64,000 bases of DNA, taken from positions 620,001 to 684,000 of the forward strand of contig NZ_JAGJEH010000002.1 of the NCBI RefSeq assembly GCF_018100925.1, given 5' to 3'. Of this stretch, positions 43,176 to 53,296 are shown one piece after another. Numbering within the stretch: position 1 is the stretch's first letter; the number at the start of each line of letters is the position of its first letter. Origin of the DNA: Pseudoalteromonas luteoviolacea (GTDB taxonomy: Bacteria > Pseudomonadota > Gammaproteobacteria > Enterobacterales > Alteromonadaceae). Made by a program: the position numbers and the translations under genes. Below the pieces are notes generated by a model. The model was given only the letters and a program-made list of their open reading frames with translations, was not told the origin of the DNA and did not search any database.

Positions 43176-44692
43176 TGTTGCGCGAAAGCCATATCCTGCT
43201 TTTTAGTATTTTCATTGCGGGGCTGTGCTCAATTGTTTATGAGTTACTCATTGCCACAACTGGTTCGTACTTTTTGGGTGACAGCATAACGCAGTTTTCT
43301 TTGACCATAGGTGTTTATATGGCATTTATGGGAGTGGGATCTTATCTTTCACGGTTTGTGAAAGATGACAAGTTACTCGCACAGTTCATTGGGTTTGAAT
43401 TATTACTCGCTCTGTGTGGGGGCTTGAGTGTGCCGCTTTTGTATTTGGCCTATGCGTTAGATATTTCGGTTCAGGCAACGTCCGTTACGCTGACAGCTGT
43501 GATTGGTACGCTAATCGGGCTTGAGATCCCACTACTGAGTCGCTTGATGGAAAAGCACTATAGTCTTAAAGCGAATCTCTCTAACGTTTTGTCTATTGAT
43601 TACTTCGGTGCCTTATTAGCGACCTTATTGTTCCCATTTATATTTCTTCCTTGGTTGGGCATATTCAAAACTTCGCTCATGTTCGGCCTGATCAACTTGT
43701 CTATCGCATTGTCATTATTGTGGTATTTCTCTTCTCAGATAATGGACAAGCCAAAATATCAATTACGAATGGCGCTGATTTTAGTATCGGTCATTTTGAT
43801 TGGCACTATGGCATCGAGTGCTCGTTTAAATAAAGCTTGGAATGGGCATGTGTTTGACGATCCTGTCGTACATAGTGAGCAAACACAGTATCAACAAATC
43901 GTCATGACCAGACATAAAAATGATGTTCGGCTCTACCTCAATGGAGGTCTACAATTTTCCTCGATCGATGAGTACCGATACCATGAAGTATTGGTTCACC
44001 CAGCGATGCAGCGCAGGGATAATATTAAAAATGTCCTAGTGCTGGGTGGGGGAGATGGGCTGGCTGTTAGAGAAGTACTCAAGTACGCCGATGTGGAACA
44101 TGTAACTTTGGTCGACCTAGATCCAGCGGTTGCACGCCTTGCTCGTGAAAACCACTATTTAAAAGATTTAAATGCCAATGCCCTAAATTCGGAAAAAGTG
44201 TCGGTCTGGCATGGTGATGCAATGGTGTTTTTGCAACAAATTAAGCGTAAGTTTGATTTGGTAATCGTTGACCTACCAGATCCTAAAACGGTGAGTTTGG
44301 CACGTTTATATTCCTTACAGTTTTATCGCCTTATCGGTAGGGCATTAACTCCAAGTGGTATATTCGTGACACAAGCGACGAGCCCGTTTTTTGCCAAAGA
44401 AGCTTTTTGGTCCATAAGAAATACCGTTGCAGCCAGTGGTATGAAGGATGTAAAAACTTTTTTTGCTAATGTTCCTTCATTTGGGGAATGGGGGTTTGTG
44501 ATGGGGTGCCAGTCAAATTGCCAGAAACCATTAAAATTCGAGCATATTTCAACACGTTTTTATCACCATGAGTTGGATAGCGCTATGCAAGTTTTAGCAG
44601 GTGATCAAAAAGTCGATAAAGAAGTAGTGAGCACCCTCGACAGGCCTAACGTGTTGTATTTGTATCTTGATGGGTGGCGGTATTGGAACTAA
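43175..44692 (+). CDS. Membrane-bound spermidine synthase-like protein
   Basis: A 505-residue protein. The first 215 residues are about seven helices; a spermidine-synthase-type methyltransferase fold follows (LYLNGGLQFSSIDEYRYHEVLVHPAM; LVLGGGDGLAVREVLK with the decarboxylated-SAM/SAM-binding glycines; VTLVDLDPAVARLA; VIVDLPDPKT). In true polyamine synthases the D-x-P-D motif binds the amine; here LPDPKT is close to it. Such fusions are known in DUF350 neighbourhoods and may make aminopropylated lipids or polyamines at the membrane. The start overlaps the previous stop by one base. Confidence 0.85.
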   Translation: MLRESHILLFSIFIAGLCSIVYELLIATTGSYFLGDSITQFSLTIGVYMAFMGVGSYLSRFVKDDKLLAQFIGFELLLALCGGLSVPLLYLAYALDISVQATSVTLTAVIGTLIGLEIPLLSRLMEKHYSLKANLSNVLSIDYFGALLATLLFPFIFLPWLGIFKTSLMFGLINLSIALSLLWYFSSQIMDKPKYQLRMALILVSVILIGTMASSARLNKAWNGHVFDDPVVHSEQTQYQQIVMTRHKNDVRLYLNGGLQFSSIDEYRYHEVLVHPAMQRRDNIKNVLVLGGGDGLAVREVLKYADVEHVTLVDLDPAVARLARENHYLKDLNANALNSEKVSVWHGDAMVFLQQIKRKFDLVIVDLPDPKTVSLARLYSLQFYRLIGRALTPSGIFVTQATSPFFAKEAFWSIRNTVAASGMKDVKTFFANVPSFGEWGFVMGCQSNCQKPLKFEHISTRFYHHELDSAMQVLAGDQKVDKEVVSTLDRPNVLYLYLDGWRYWN

Positions 44693-45007
44693 CTACGCCC
44701 AGAGCCAGCGGCTGATCACCTTGCTTATCTAAGTCAGTTATCGTTTTTCCTTACGAGCCACAAATATTTTGGTTGTGAGCGGCTAGAAATATTTAAATTT
44801 TATGATTAAGTAAGCCTGATTTCTTGCTTTTTATAAAATGTACCTGAAATCACAAGTGAATTTTTAACGTCCTTGATTATACTTTGCTTATCCTATCTAG
44901 GCATGTTTTAAGTGTTCTAGTCAGTGGCGAGTCGTAGGTCATGTAAAGTGGTCTTGCTTGAAGTAGATAGTGATGAACATACGATAACCAATAATGGGTG
45001 ATTAGCT
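44693..45007. other. 315-bp spacer before the TPR/beta-barrel gene
   Basis: No gene or convincing hairpin. TTGATTATAC (around 44873) may be part of a promoter for the long operon that starts at 45008, but I cannot place a -10 box. The ribosome site of the next gene is weak. Confidence 0.35.
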
Positions 45008-46351
45008 ATGTCACTAGTACTTCGATGCGTACGGTATGCTCTTATTATAATGGCCAGTGGAGTAAGTTTATTGAGTTTGGCGCAAAGCGAGATGTCGCAG
45101 CCAAGCGATGAGCTAAAAAAAACGCTCACTGAGATCAAATCTAAACTGACAGCAAAAGATTATCAATCTGCCTTTCGACAAGCCGAAGCGGCTATAGATG
45201 AATGGGCAGGTGAACCTAATTTTGATTTTTTATATGCGCAAGCTGCTTTGGAACAGGCCAAATATGATGAAGCTATCTTTGCCCTTGAGCGTACGCTTGC
45301 AAGCTGGCCTGACCATATTCCCAGTCATTACTTATTGGGTCTGACCTATGCAAAGCAAAATAATTTGGCGCAGGCTAGCAGTGTATTTAAGGGGCTTCAG
45401 GGCTCCCAATTAAGCCCTTCGATGCGTTCGCGCGTAGATCAAGCGCTTGAATCAATAGAAAGAAAGTCTCAAAAACTAGAGCAGTCCTTTAGTCACGCAA
45501 TCGCTTTGGCTTTAGGCCATGACTCTAACGTTAACAGCGGTGCGTTAGATGATCGTATTGTGATTGGCGGTGTGCCATTTTTACTTGATCAAACGAGCCG
45601 AAAAACGGCTGACAGCTTTATGCGCTTTAAGTATAACTTCCGCGGCGTTTGGCAGCAGACCCAATACCAAAGCTGGAAACTAGATGTCGATTACTCGGAT
45701 CAACGTCATCAAGACACCGACGAGTTTGATAGGTATCAAGGCACTATCCGGTTTGGATACGAACATAAACAAGAAGCACTGACGCTATCAACAGGTGGGC
45801 AGTTTGGTGTTTTAACGCTTGATAATAGCACTTATCAGCAAGATATTGGTCTATACGGCTCTGCCCAGTACTTTCTCAGCAACCACTACTTTACTGCGCT
45901 TAGTGCTTTTGTATTTTCGCAAAACAATGTTCAAGAACGAAACTTAGACAGCCGTGTTTATACCGTGCAAGGTTCTTTAGGATATTCCTCTGCTGGTTGG
46001 TTACTCAGGGCGGATGTCGGTTACACATGGCAGCCAGCTCGATATGACGAAGGCGAACACTATGGACGTGACTATGACTTTGTCTCTGGCTCTATAAGCC
46101 ACAAAACGAGTGAAAACAGTTTACTTGGTTTCAAGGTGCAATACAGAGATATAGAACACCGTGCTGCACACCCGTTCTTTTTGACCACCAGAAATGAGGA
46201 ACTGGTCATTCTCAACTTGAATTGGCGATATCAGTGGAGCCAAGCGCTAAGTATTGATTTATCTGCCTCATACTACGACAAACACAGTTCAATTACCTTG
46301 TATAGCTATGACAGAACCGAATGGTTCACGGGAGTCCGTTATGAATTCTAA
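45008..46351 (+). CDS. TPR plus outer membrane beta-barrel protein (Slam-like architecture)
   Basis: A 447-residue exported protein. After the signal peptide (cut near LAQS) residues about 30-150 hold TPR helices (AKDYQSAFRQAEAAIDEW; KYDEAIFALERTL; HYLLGLTYAKQNNLAQASSVF). The rest is a barrel of alternating strands starting HAIALALGHDSNVNSG and ending in the terminal Phe of VRYEF, a BamA-type signal. The order TPR then barrel, with the DSNVN motif, resembles DUF560/Slam proteins that move surface lipoproteins across the outer membrane. Relationship to Slam is an inference. Next gene overlaps by 11 bases, so it is coupled. Confidence 0.78.
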   Translation: MSLVLRCVRYALIIMASGVSLLSLAQSEMSQPSDELKKTLTEIKSKLTAKDYQSAFRQAEAAIDEWAGEPNFDFLYAQAALEQAKYDEAIFALERTLASWPDHIPSHYLLGLTYAKQNNLAQASSVFKGLQGSQLSPSMRSRVDQALESIERKSQKLEQSFSHAIALALGHDSNVNSGALDDRIVIGGVPFLLDQTSRKTADSFMRFKYNFRGVWQQTQYQSWKLDVDYSDQRHQDTDEFDRYQGTIRFGYEHKQEALTLSTGGQFGVLTLDNSTYQQDIGLYGSAQYFLSNHYFTALSAFVFSQNNVQERNLDSRVYTVQGSLGYSSAGWLLRADVGYTWQPARYDEGEHYGRDYDFVSGSISHKTSENSLLGFKVQYRDIEHRAAHPFFLTTRNEELVILNLNWRYQWSQALSIDLSASYYDKHSSITLYSYDRTEWFTGVRYEF

Positions 46352-47549
46352 CTTTGAGTTAATTGCTAAAAGTAAACTGGCTGCAAGGGTTGCGCTTATA
46401 GCTTGTGTATTACCCATATCTGTCTCAGCTGAGCAAGCAGGAAAGACCATAATGTCTCGAGGCGATGTTATAGCTTCAGATAGCAGTACTGAGTCACAGA
46501 GGCCATTGAAGCGTCGAAGTCCGGTTTATGATGTCGACGTCGTCAACACTGGAACATCGAGTCAAGCGCAGTTAAGAATGCAAGATGGTGCTTTAATCGC
46601 TTTAAAGGCGCAAACCCAATTGAAGATTGACGAGTATACATTGGGAAGTGGTGACGGTGGTTCGGTTGTTATGGAGCTTATATCTGGGGGGCTGCGGACT
46701 ATCACCGGAGAAATAAAAGGAGACAAAAGCAATTATAAACTAAAAACGCCGGTTGGTAGTATTGGGATCCGCGGTACTCATTATGAAGTAGAATGGAAAA
46801 ACAACGAGCTATTTTTGGCTGTTTGGGATGGCACGATAGAGTTGGATATGAGCAATGCAACTGGGGGAGAAGGGCCTGTTTTACTTGGAAAGGGTGGGGA
46901 CTTCTCATTTGCTAAAGTAAGTGAAAGCGGCACTGTAACATCGTTGCTTAAACCACCTTCAGAGCTGTCGTCATTATCATCAACGCCAAGTAAATCAGCA
47001 CAATCTACAGAAGCGGACGAGCAGGGGAGCACAATTGCTAACGTTGAAATAACCACCGCAGAGCAATCAACACCACTGGTTACAGGTAGCTTCTCACAAA
47101 TTGTACAGGATGTGTCTCAGAACGAATTTATTAACGAACAAGAGCTGGATAGTATAGGCACGGAGCCATTGGAAGAGTTGATTGAGCAGCGTTCAGGCAC
47201 TGCGGCTTACTCTGTAATAGATAGGGTTGATGCGACGTCCAGCCTTGGAGCAGTGAGTGCCATTGATATGCAAATGACAGTCAACTTTGACCGCGGAACT
47301 GTAGAGCAAGGGGCGCTGTCCTTTCAAGATTCAGGAGGGCAGTGGTTTGCAGCATTTAACGGGCTCATTAACTCGCAGGGTATGACCTTAGGTGTAAACT
47401 TTGCCTCACATGGCAATAACTTAGCAAACGGTACGATTCAAAGCCAATTCACACAAGGCCTTGATAAGCTAACCGGTTCGTTTAATTTGCAAGAAATAGA
47501 AGACCCTAGCGTATTTGCTCAGGGTGCTTTTATTCTGAGTCAGCCTTAG
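46341..47549 (+). CDS. FecR-domain protein with C-terminal TbpB-like barrel
   Basis: A 402-residue exported protein. Residues 1-31 are a signal peptide (LIAC, then cut after SVSA, so either lipoprotein or signal peptidase I processing). The FecR domain (about 35-170) shows GDVIASDS, LRMQDGALIALKAQTQLKIDEY, TPVGSIGIRGTHYEVEW and FLAVWDGTIEL. A low-complexity Ser/Thr-rich linker follows. Residues about 300-402 look like the TbpB beta-barrel domain: TVNFDRGTVEQGALSF, WFAAFNGLI, GTIQSQF and SFNLQEIEDPSVFAQGAFIL. That domain is a Slam substrate tag in other bacteria. Start 46341 has GGGAG seven bases upstream. Confidence 0.8.
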   Translation: MNSNFELIAKSKLAARVALIACVLPISVSAEQAGKTIMSRGDVIASDSSTESQRPLKRRSPVYDVDVVNTGTSSQAQLRMQDGALIALKAQTQLKIDEYTLGSGDGGSVVMELISGGLRTITGEIKGDKSNYKLKTPVGSIGIRGTHYEVEWKNNELFLAVWDGTIELDMSNATGGEGPVLLGKGGDFSFAKVSESGTVTSLLKPPSELSSLSSTPSKSAQSTEADEQGSTIANVEITTAEQSTPLVTGSFSQIVQDVSQNEFINEQELDSIGTEPLEELIEQRSGTAAYSVIDRVDATSSLGAVSAIDMQMTVNFDRGTVEQGALSFQDSGGQWFAAFNGLINSQGMTLGVNFASHGNNLANGTIQSQFTQGLDKLTGSFNLQEIEDPSVFAQGAFILSQP

Positions 47550-47559
47550 GAGAGTCGCT

Positions 47560-50500
47560 ATGAACCTAAGTGCATTTATTCGAATATTGACAGCAGTATC
47601 GCTGATTTTATTGGTTAGCAGTTGTGGTGGTGGAGATGACAGCAAACCACTTCAACAGAGCGGTAATAACACCATCGTTCAGCCTGACAACCAAACCAAC
47701 AGTGAGGTGCCTGATAGTTATTCAAACTCCCCAGTGGTCGTCGACTTTTCCTATCAACCAAGATTTAGGCATGCACGATTACTAGAAACCCAAATAGTTG
47801 ACGAATTGATGATCAATGGAACAGGTGATCTTACTCATCCACAAGGTGAGTTCACTGAACGGGGGAATATTACAGTTTCGGTCGGTAACATCGAAGACCC
47901 AGATGGTATTGGCCGTGTTTTATTAGGTTTTGGTGAAAATGCTGAGCAAGCAATTGTGCTGTGTGATGAGAGTTGTGTATCTCCTTTTTCATTTACCCAA
48001 ACAGGTGTTAATCCATTTAATTTTGGTCAGCAAGCGGGCAGTATTAGCCTACAGGTCTGGGTTGAGGACTTAAATGGTAACTTGAGTGTTGTTGCTATCA
48101 AACAAGTCAATTGGCAACCGCGAACCATCGTGGTTGAACCTGTTCAACGCGAAGAGGATGGAACCGTCCAATTAAATTGGCAGGCTTTAGATAGTGCGCT
48201 TAGGTACAACGCATACGTATCAGAGACACCAATTGAAAACCTGAATCAAATCAGAACGCTACCTGAAGGAAATCGCTTTGTCGCGCTGTCAAATACTAGT
48301 CAGTCCTTTACTGGGTTAGACCCTAAAAAACATTATTATGCTTTGATCACGGGTATTGATGGTAGTGGCGAAAGTGCATTTAGCGAGTCTATTTTATTAC
48401 CTGCTACTGAGTTTACTCCGCCAATTGCTAATAATGATACTTTTTCCGGTTTACAGTTTGAGTCAATTTCAGGAAATGTTTTAAGCAACGATCTAGACCT
48501 AGGCTTTGGCCCTTTGCAAGTTTCTAGTGAGCTTGTCAGCCCGCCTCAAAACGGAGCTGTAAGCATATCAAGTAACGGCGCTTTTAATTATGTTCCAACA
48601 AATAGCTTTTTTGGTACCGACAGTTTTGTCTATCAGGTAGAAAATGCTCAGGGAGCAACCGCACAGGCGACCGTAACGATTAATATTGAGGCTGTTCAAG
48701 TCTTCATATTGACACTGAACAATACCTATAAAGTAGAGAAAAATACTGAACTTTCAGTTTCAAGCAATGGTGTACTAGTAAACGATATACACTTGGGTAA
48801 TCAGGAATTACAAGTTGAAACACAGCCTGAGCGAGACGTGTCCAACGGCACTTTAGTGCTCAACTCAGATGGTACTTTTGTATATACACCTAATGCTGAG
48901 TTTGTTGGAGAAGACTCATTTACTTACAACGTGCGCAGTAATGATGGTGAAGTTCAAACAGCAGAAGTCACTATTATTGTTGAAGAGGAAGTTACTAATC
49001 AACCACCTGTGGCCGTCAATGACCTATTTGAAACTAGCGAAGATTTTATTCTGTCAGTTGCGGCACCTGGGGTGTTAGAGAATGATTCTGATGAAGCACT
49101 CAGTGGCGTTTCTCTCGGTATTGAAAGTGCAACGAGTAGTGGCACACTGGAGTTAACAGAAGAAGGTGGCTTTAGGTACATTCCAAATGCAAACTTTGCT
49201 GGGCAAGATGTCTTTATTTACAGTATTACTGATGAAGCGGGATTAAGTGCCAGTGCTCACGGCGTCATTACGGTCGTTGCTGTGAATGATCCACCAATTG
49301 CTAACGATGACTCAGTTGAAGTTGCGCAAGGGCAAGCCGTATCGATAAGTGCTACTAACAACGATGAAGACATTGATGGGCAATTAGATTTAACGACACT
49401 TGAAATAATAATGCCACCTATGCATGGCTCCGTATCGGTTAATTCAGGTACAGGGCAATTTGTTTATCAAAGCAATGCGGACTTCAGAGGGGAAGATTAT
49501 TTCATCTATGTTGTGAGTGATAACGAAGGCGCAAGATCTAACGAGGCATTGGTCAGAATTTTTGTCACAGGTGATAATGTGGCACCTGTTGCTGTGAATG
49601 ACTCGGCGAGCACATCGCAGGGTTTTCAAGTAGATATTAACGTTTTGGCCAATGACTCAGATCCAGATGGTACGCTGGTGTTTGATTCGATAGAAATCAC
49701 CACAGCACCGTCTCATGGTCAAGTGAGTAAAAATAGTAGCGATAACGTATTAATTTACGTGCCACAATCCGACTTTTCTGGAACAGATTCATTTCAGTAT
49801 CGTGTACAAGACAACGAAGGAGCTCTCTCAAACATTGCCTCCGTTACTGTGACTGTGCAAGCGGTAAATCAAAGTCCTATTGCAAATAATGATAGTGCGC
49901 AAGTTGAGATTGGCCGTTCAGTCGTCATTGAGGTGTTAAATAATGACTCAGACCCAGACGGAACAATTGAATATAGTTCACTTGAACTTGTGTCTAGCCC
50001 CAGCAAAGGTAACGTGACGATAGAGTCAATGGGTAGTATCTTGTATGTTCATACTGGAACGGCAGTGGGTACAGATAGCTTTTCATATCAAGTGAGTGAT
50101 AATGATGGCTTGCAATCTAATATCGCGATTGTGACTATTACTATTGTAGAACCTGATACCACACCAGTTGCAGTTGCTGATGTTGCAACCCTTGATAAAA
50201 ATACCTCTGTGATGATAGATGTTCTGAGTAATGATGATGCCAAAGGACAAACTTTAAATCTATCAAGTATTGAAATTATTAGTGCGGTCCAGCACGGTTC
50301 AACTTTCATTGATACATCCACAGGTTCTATTAGTTATATTCCAATGACAAACTTTGTGGGCACTGACAGTTTTACCTATCAAGTTCAAAATACACTAGGT
50401 GAAACCTCGAATACAGCAACAGTAACAATAACTGTTGCACCGAGAAATTACCCGCCAACTGTCGCGGCCAATTCGGCAAACATAGAAACGGACGTTGCTG

Positions 50501-53274
50501 ATGGCACTCTTGTGTTACAAGTTATGGCGTCAGACCCTGATGGGGATGATATTAGTTATACCTTGACGGGTACCAATTCAAGCCTATTCTCAATTGCTCA
50601 AAATGGTAATGTAACTGTGGCAAATGCGAGCCAAATAAGCAGTAACGGTGAAGCTGTGTACAACTTGACCGTTGAAGTGTGTGACAACATATCACCACCC
50701 TTATGTGCGAGTGCTTCAATTACCATCAACGTCAGTGTGGCAGTACAAACCTATGTCGCGAATAAGCTCACTTCATTTGGTACAGATGGCCAGCAGGTTG
50801 TTCGTTTAAGGGCCAGCATGGAATACCATGAATATGGGCAAACTATCGTTTTATCTGATGGTAAGTTGTTGACCGTTGGTGGGGTTGGACAGTTTGAAGC
50901 GAGTATTAGTAGAAATATTCATCGAGCGGCGGTTAGTAAGCTGAATTCTGATGGATTCTTTGACAGGACTTTTGCAACCAATGGCGTATTCACCAGTCAT
51001 TTTGGCATCGAAGTTGCCGGGCAACCACAAAATATAGTGGCCAGCGCAGTTGCCATTGACAGTGAAAATAGAATCTATGTTGCAGGTTATGCCGATTTCG
51101 GTGCAACCCAAGAGCTTCTATTATTTAGACTCACGGCAGATGGTGCTCATGACACCAGCTATGGCGCAGGCTCTGGATATACACAATTGCCGTTAACATC
51201 CAACGCGCGTGTTGAACCGGTGGCAATTTTTGTTGATGATGCACAAGTTGTCACTGTCGTTTCAAATGTGACAGTGAGCACTCAGACGACCATTATGGTT
51301 CGCCGTATTGGCAGCACAGGAGAGATAAGTGGATCATTAGATATTGCACCGAACTCATCTCAGTTTGCAAATGGGGCCGTTGGTTTGGGTGGAACCATTT
51401 TAGTTTATGGTGAAACAACATCTGAAGCGGGTAACAAAGATGTGTTAATTACGCGCTTCAATGATTCAACATTGAGTTTAGATTCAGCGTTTGGCTCTTC
51501 AGGCATGTTACAGTTAGACATTGCATCGTTATCATTTGACGACCGCGTAAATGATGTTGCTCAACTGTCAGATAATAAGCTCTTGGTTACAGGTGATACC
51601 TACTTGCCTGGCGGGACAATAAAATCGACGTTTGTAATGCGACTAGCCAATGACGGTACACTCGACAATACATTCGATACCGACGGTTTTAAAGTATACG
51701 ACTTAAATGAGCTGCCTTCATCGTCGATTAGTGGGCTCGACTTGAGTAGCTGGCATGCTTCTGGAAAAGGTTTGTTTGCAGATGAAAATCATTACTACAT
51801 AGGTGTTGGTAGAGGCCAATCAACATCTTCCTATAGCGTTGCGCAAATCTTTAGAACCTCCCATGTCGGTGTCGCTGACTCTGATTGGGTACCGGACTTA
51901 GGTGGTCCTACAGCATTTAATTCGTTAGGGTTAAATCCGGGAGGGATGTTACGTACTGCACAGGGGCTTTTAATCCCTGGGGATAAATACAATCTGATCG
52001 GCAATAACTTCTTCAGATCATACTGGTTTGGTGAGTTCACTTTAGCGGGAGTACCCAATTCGACATTTGGAAGTAATGGAGTGGCAAACGTCACAGTTGG
52101 AGATGCTGATGAGCGCTTTGAGTTTGGCCTCTTATCTGTCTTACAAAGTGATAAGTTTTTCCTAGTAGGGGATGCTAAGACATCTCAAAACAATGATGTG
52201 CCATATATCTACAAGTTGGATTCGACAGGTAAAGGTTCAGCAGATTTCGGTAATTTGGGAATATCACAATTATCAACAGGCATTAATGCGATTGCCACAG
52301 CATCTGCTCAAGTAATCTCTGGAAATGTCCTTATGGCCTTTAGCGGGGTAACCTCCAACACGGATGCATACATTGCCAGCTTTGCTACTGGTAGCATTCA
52401 AGATATGAGCTTTGCAGGTGGTGTAAATCAAGGAATTGTACAAATATCTGCAAGTACATACTCAGGTGAGTCTATTACAATCAAAAGGTTGTATGGGCTT
52501 GCTACTGGCGATTTCCTTGCATTTGCAAAAATTTATGATGGTTGCATAAATCAAAGCTACGGCTTTGTGTTCTCAAGCCTAGGTGTATTAACTGGCAATT
52601 TTCAATACCCAGTGCCGGGTACGCCTGCCTGTAATACATCGGCAAGAAGCATTGATTTTGTGCATCCTGTGTCGACATTTTTAGTAGGGATAGGGACTGA
52701 TGAGCAAGTATTCCCAGAACCAAGAGTGATCCTCGCTAAAGCAACAGTAACCGGAGCGCTTGATCCAACCTTTGGCAACATGGGTGTAGCAGAGTTGGAT
52801 ATCGGTTTGACGTCAGGTGAAACAATTGATTTGCAAGGTTCCTTGGTTGATTCAGAGGGGCGGTTTGTCATCTTTGGTACTGCTGGAAGTAAAAACTTTG
52901 TTCTGAGAGTAAATGCTAATGGCTCTATAGATAGTAATTTTGGTTCGGCTGGCGTACTGACGTTTGAACAGCTGGGCTCAACTGCTGTGAGTATTAAACA
53001 AGGTTGGGTTCAAAGTACAGGGGAGCTTGTGTTATTCCTTCAAGAAACAGGCGGGCTGAATGTGTATATTGCGAGAGTTAAGCTAGCAGATGATGCGGGT
53101 ACATTCGATGCGACGTTTAACTCTGTGGGTTATCAAAACTTTGCTACCGCCATGACAGGGCAGCTTTCTTCTGCTATTAGTTTGAATAACGGCGATAACT
53201 TTGTACTTGTTTTACAACAGGATGAGCCGAAAGTTATTGTGTTGCAAGCTGGTAAAATCGAAATTGCTGATTAG
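47560..53274 (+). CDS. 1904-residue lipoprotein with tandem-95 repeats and delta-60 repeats
   Basis: A very large surface-type lipoprotein. A lipobox VSSC (Cys22, then GGGDD) follows the signal. Residues about 190-280 look like a fibronectin III unit (HYYALITGIDGSGES). About 287-960 are seven tandem-95/VCBS-like units, each opening with P-x-A-x-N-D and continuing V-L-x-N-D-x-D, F-x-Y-x-P, DSFxYxV. A cadherin-like unit follows to about 1060. The last 840 residues are at least nine delta-60 repeats (L-x-x-D-G-x-x-D-x-x-F-G-x-x-G), probably a beta-propeller. Such repeats serve in adhesion or substrate binding. No RTX repeats or type I export signal are seen. Confidence 0.85.
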   Translation: MNLSAFIRILTAVSLILLVSSCGGGDDSKPLQQSGNNTIVQPDNQTNSEVPDSYSNSPVVVDFSYQPRFRHARLLETQIVDELMINGTGDLTHPQGEFTERGNITVSVGNIEDPDGIGRVLLGFGENAEQAIVLCDESCVSPFSFTQTGVNPFNFGQQAGSISLQVWVEDLNGNLSVVAIKQVNWQPRTIVVEPVQREEDGTVQLNWQALDSALRYNAYVSETPIENLNQIRTLPEGNRFVALSNTSQSFTGLDPKKHYYALITGIDGSGESAFSESILLPATEFTPPIANNDTFSGLQFESISGNVLSNDLDLGFGPLQVSSELVSPPQNGAVSISSNGAFNYVPTNSFFGTDSFVYQVENAQGATAQATVTINIEAVQVFILTLNNTYKVEKNTELSVSSNGVLVNDIHLGNQELQVETQPERDVSNGTLVLNSDGTFVYTPNAEFVGEDSFTYNVRSNDGEVQTAEVTIIVEEEVTNQPPVAVNDLFETSEDFILSVAAPGVLENDSDEALSGVSLGIESATSSGTLELTEEGGFRYIPNANFAGQDVFIYSITDEAGLSASAHGVITVVAVNDPPIANDDSVEVAQGQAVSISATNNDEDIDGQLDLTTLEIIMPPMHGSVSVNSGTGQFVYQSNADFRGEDYFIYVVSDNEGARSNEALVRIFVTGDNVAPVAVNDSASTSQGFQVDINVLANDSDPDGTLVFDSIEITTAPSHGQVSKNSSDNVLIYVPQSDFSGTDSFQYRVQDNEGALSNIASVTVTVQAVNQSPIANNDSAQVEIGRSVVIEVLNNDSDPDGTIEYSSLELVSSPSKGNVTIESMGSILYVHTGTAVGTDSFSYQVSDNDGLQSNIAIVTITIVEPDTTPVAVADVATLDKNTSVMIDVLSNDDAKGQTLNLSSIEIISAVQHGSTFIDTSTGSISYIPMTNFVGTDSFTYQVQNTLGETSNTATVTITVAPRNYPPTVAANSANIETDVADGTLVLQVMASDPDGDDISYTLTGTNSSLFSIAQNGNVTVANASQISSNGEAVYNLTVEVCDNISPPLCASASITINVSVAVQTYVANKLTSFGTDGQQVVRLRASMEYHEYGQTIVLSDGKLLTVGGVGQFEASISRNIHRAAVSKLNSDGFFDRTFATNGVFTSHFGIEVAGQPQNIVASAVAIDSENRIYVAGYADFGATQELLLFRLTADGAHDTSYGAGSGYTQLPLTSNARVEPVAIFVDDAQVVTVVSNVTVSTQTTIMVRRIGSTGEISGSLDIAPNSSQFANGAVGLGGTILVYGETTSEAGNKDVLITRFNDSTLSLDSAFGSSGMLQLDIASLSFDDRVNDVAQLSDNKLLVTGDTYLPGGTIKSTFVMRLANDGTLDNTFDTDGFKVYDLNELPSSSISGLDLSSWHASGKGLFADENHYYIGVGRGQSTSSYSVAQIFRTSHVGVADSDWVPDLGGPTAFNSLGLNPGGMLRTAQGLLIPGDKYNLIGNNFFRSYWFGEFTLAGVPNSTFGSNGVANVTVGDADERFEFGLLSVLQSDKFFLVGDAKTSQNNDVPYIYKLDSTGKGSADFGNLGISQLSTGINAIATASAQVISGNVLMAFSGVTSNTDAYIASFATGSIQDMSFAGGVNQGIVQISASTYSGESITIKRLYGLATGDFLAFAKIYDGCINQSYGFVFSSLGVLTGNFQYPVPGTPACNTSARSIDFVHPVSTFLVGIGTDEQVFPEPRVILAKATVTGALDPTFGNMGVAELDIGLTSGETIDLQGSLVDSEGRFVIFGTAGSKNFVLRVNANGSIDSNFGSAGVLTFEQLGSTAVSIKQGWVQSTGELVLFLQETGGLNVYIARVKLADDAGTFDATFNSVGYQNFATAMTGQLSSAISLNNGDNFVLVLQQDEPKVIVLQAGKIEIAD

Positions 53275-53296
53275 CAGTTAGCGAGGTTTACATAGA

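Noticed and set aside
46254-46340. Earlier start for the FecR gene
   Set aside because: This would overlap the barrel gene by nearly 100 bases and lose the signal peptide; ATG 46341 has a good ribosome site.
48420-50440. CRISPR-like or tandem DNA repeats
   Set aside because: Repeats are at protein level and diverged in DNA; they lie in one open frame.
47560-53274. RTX adhesin
   Set aside because: No G-G-x-G-x-D nonapeptides, a lipobox is present, and no type I secretion genes are nearby.
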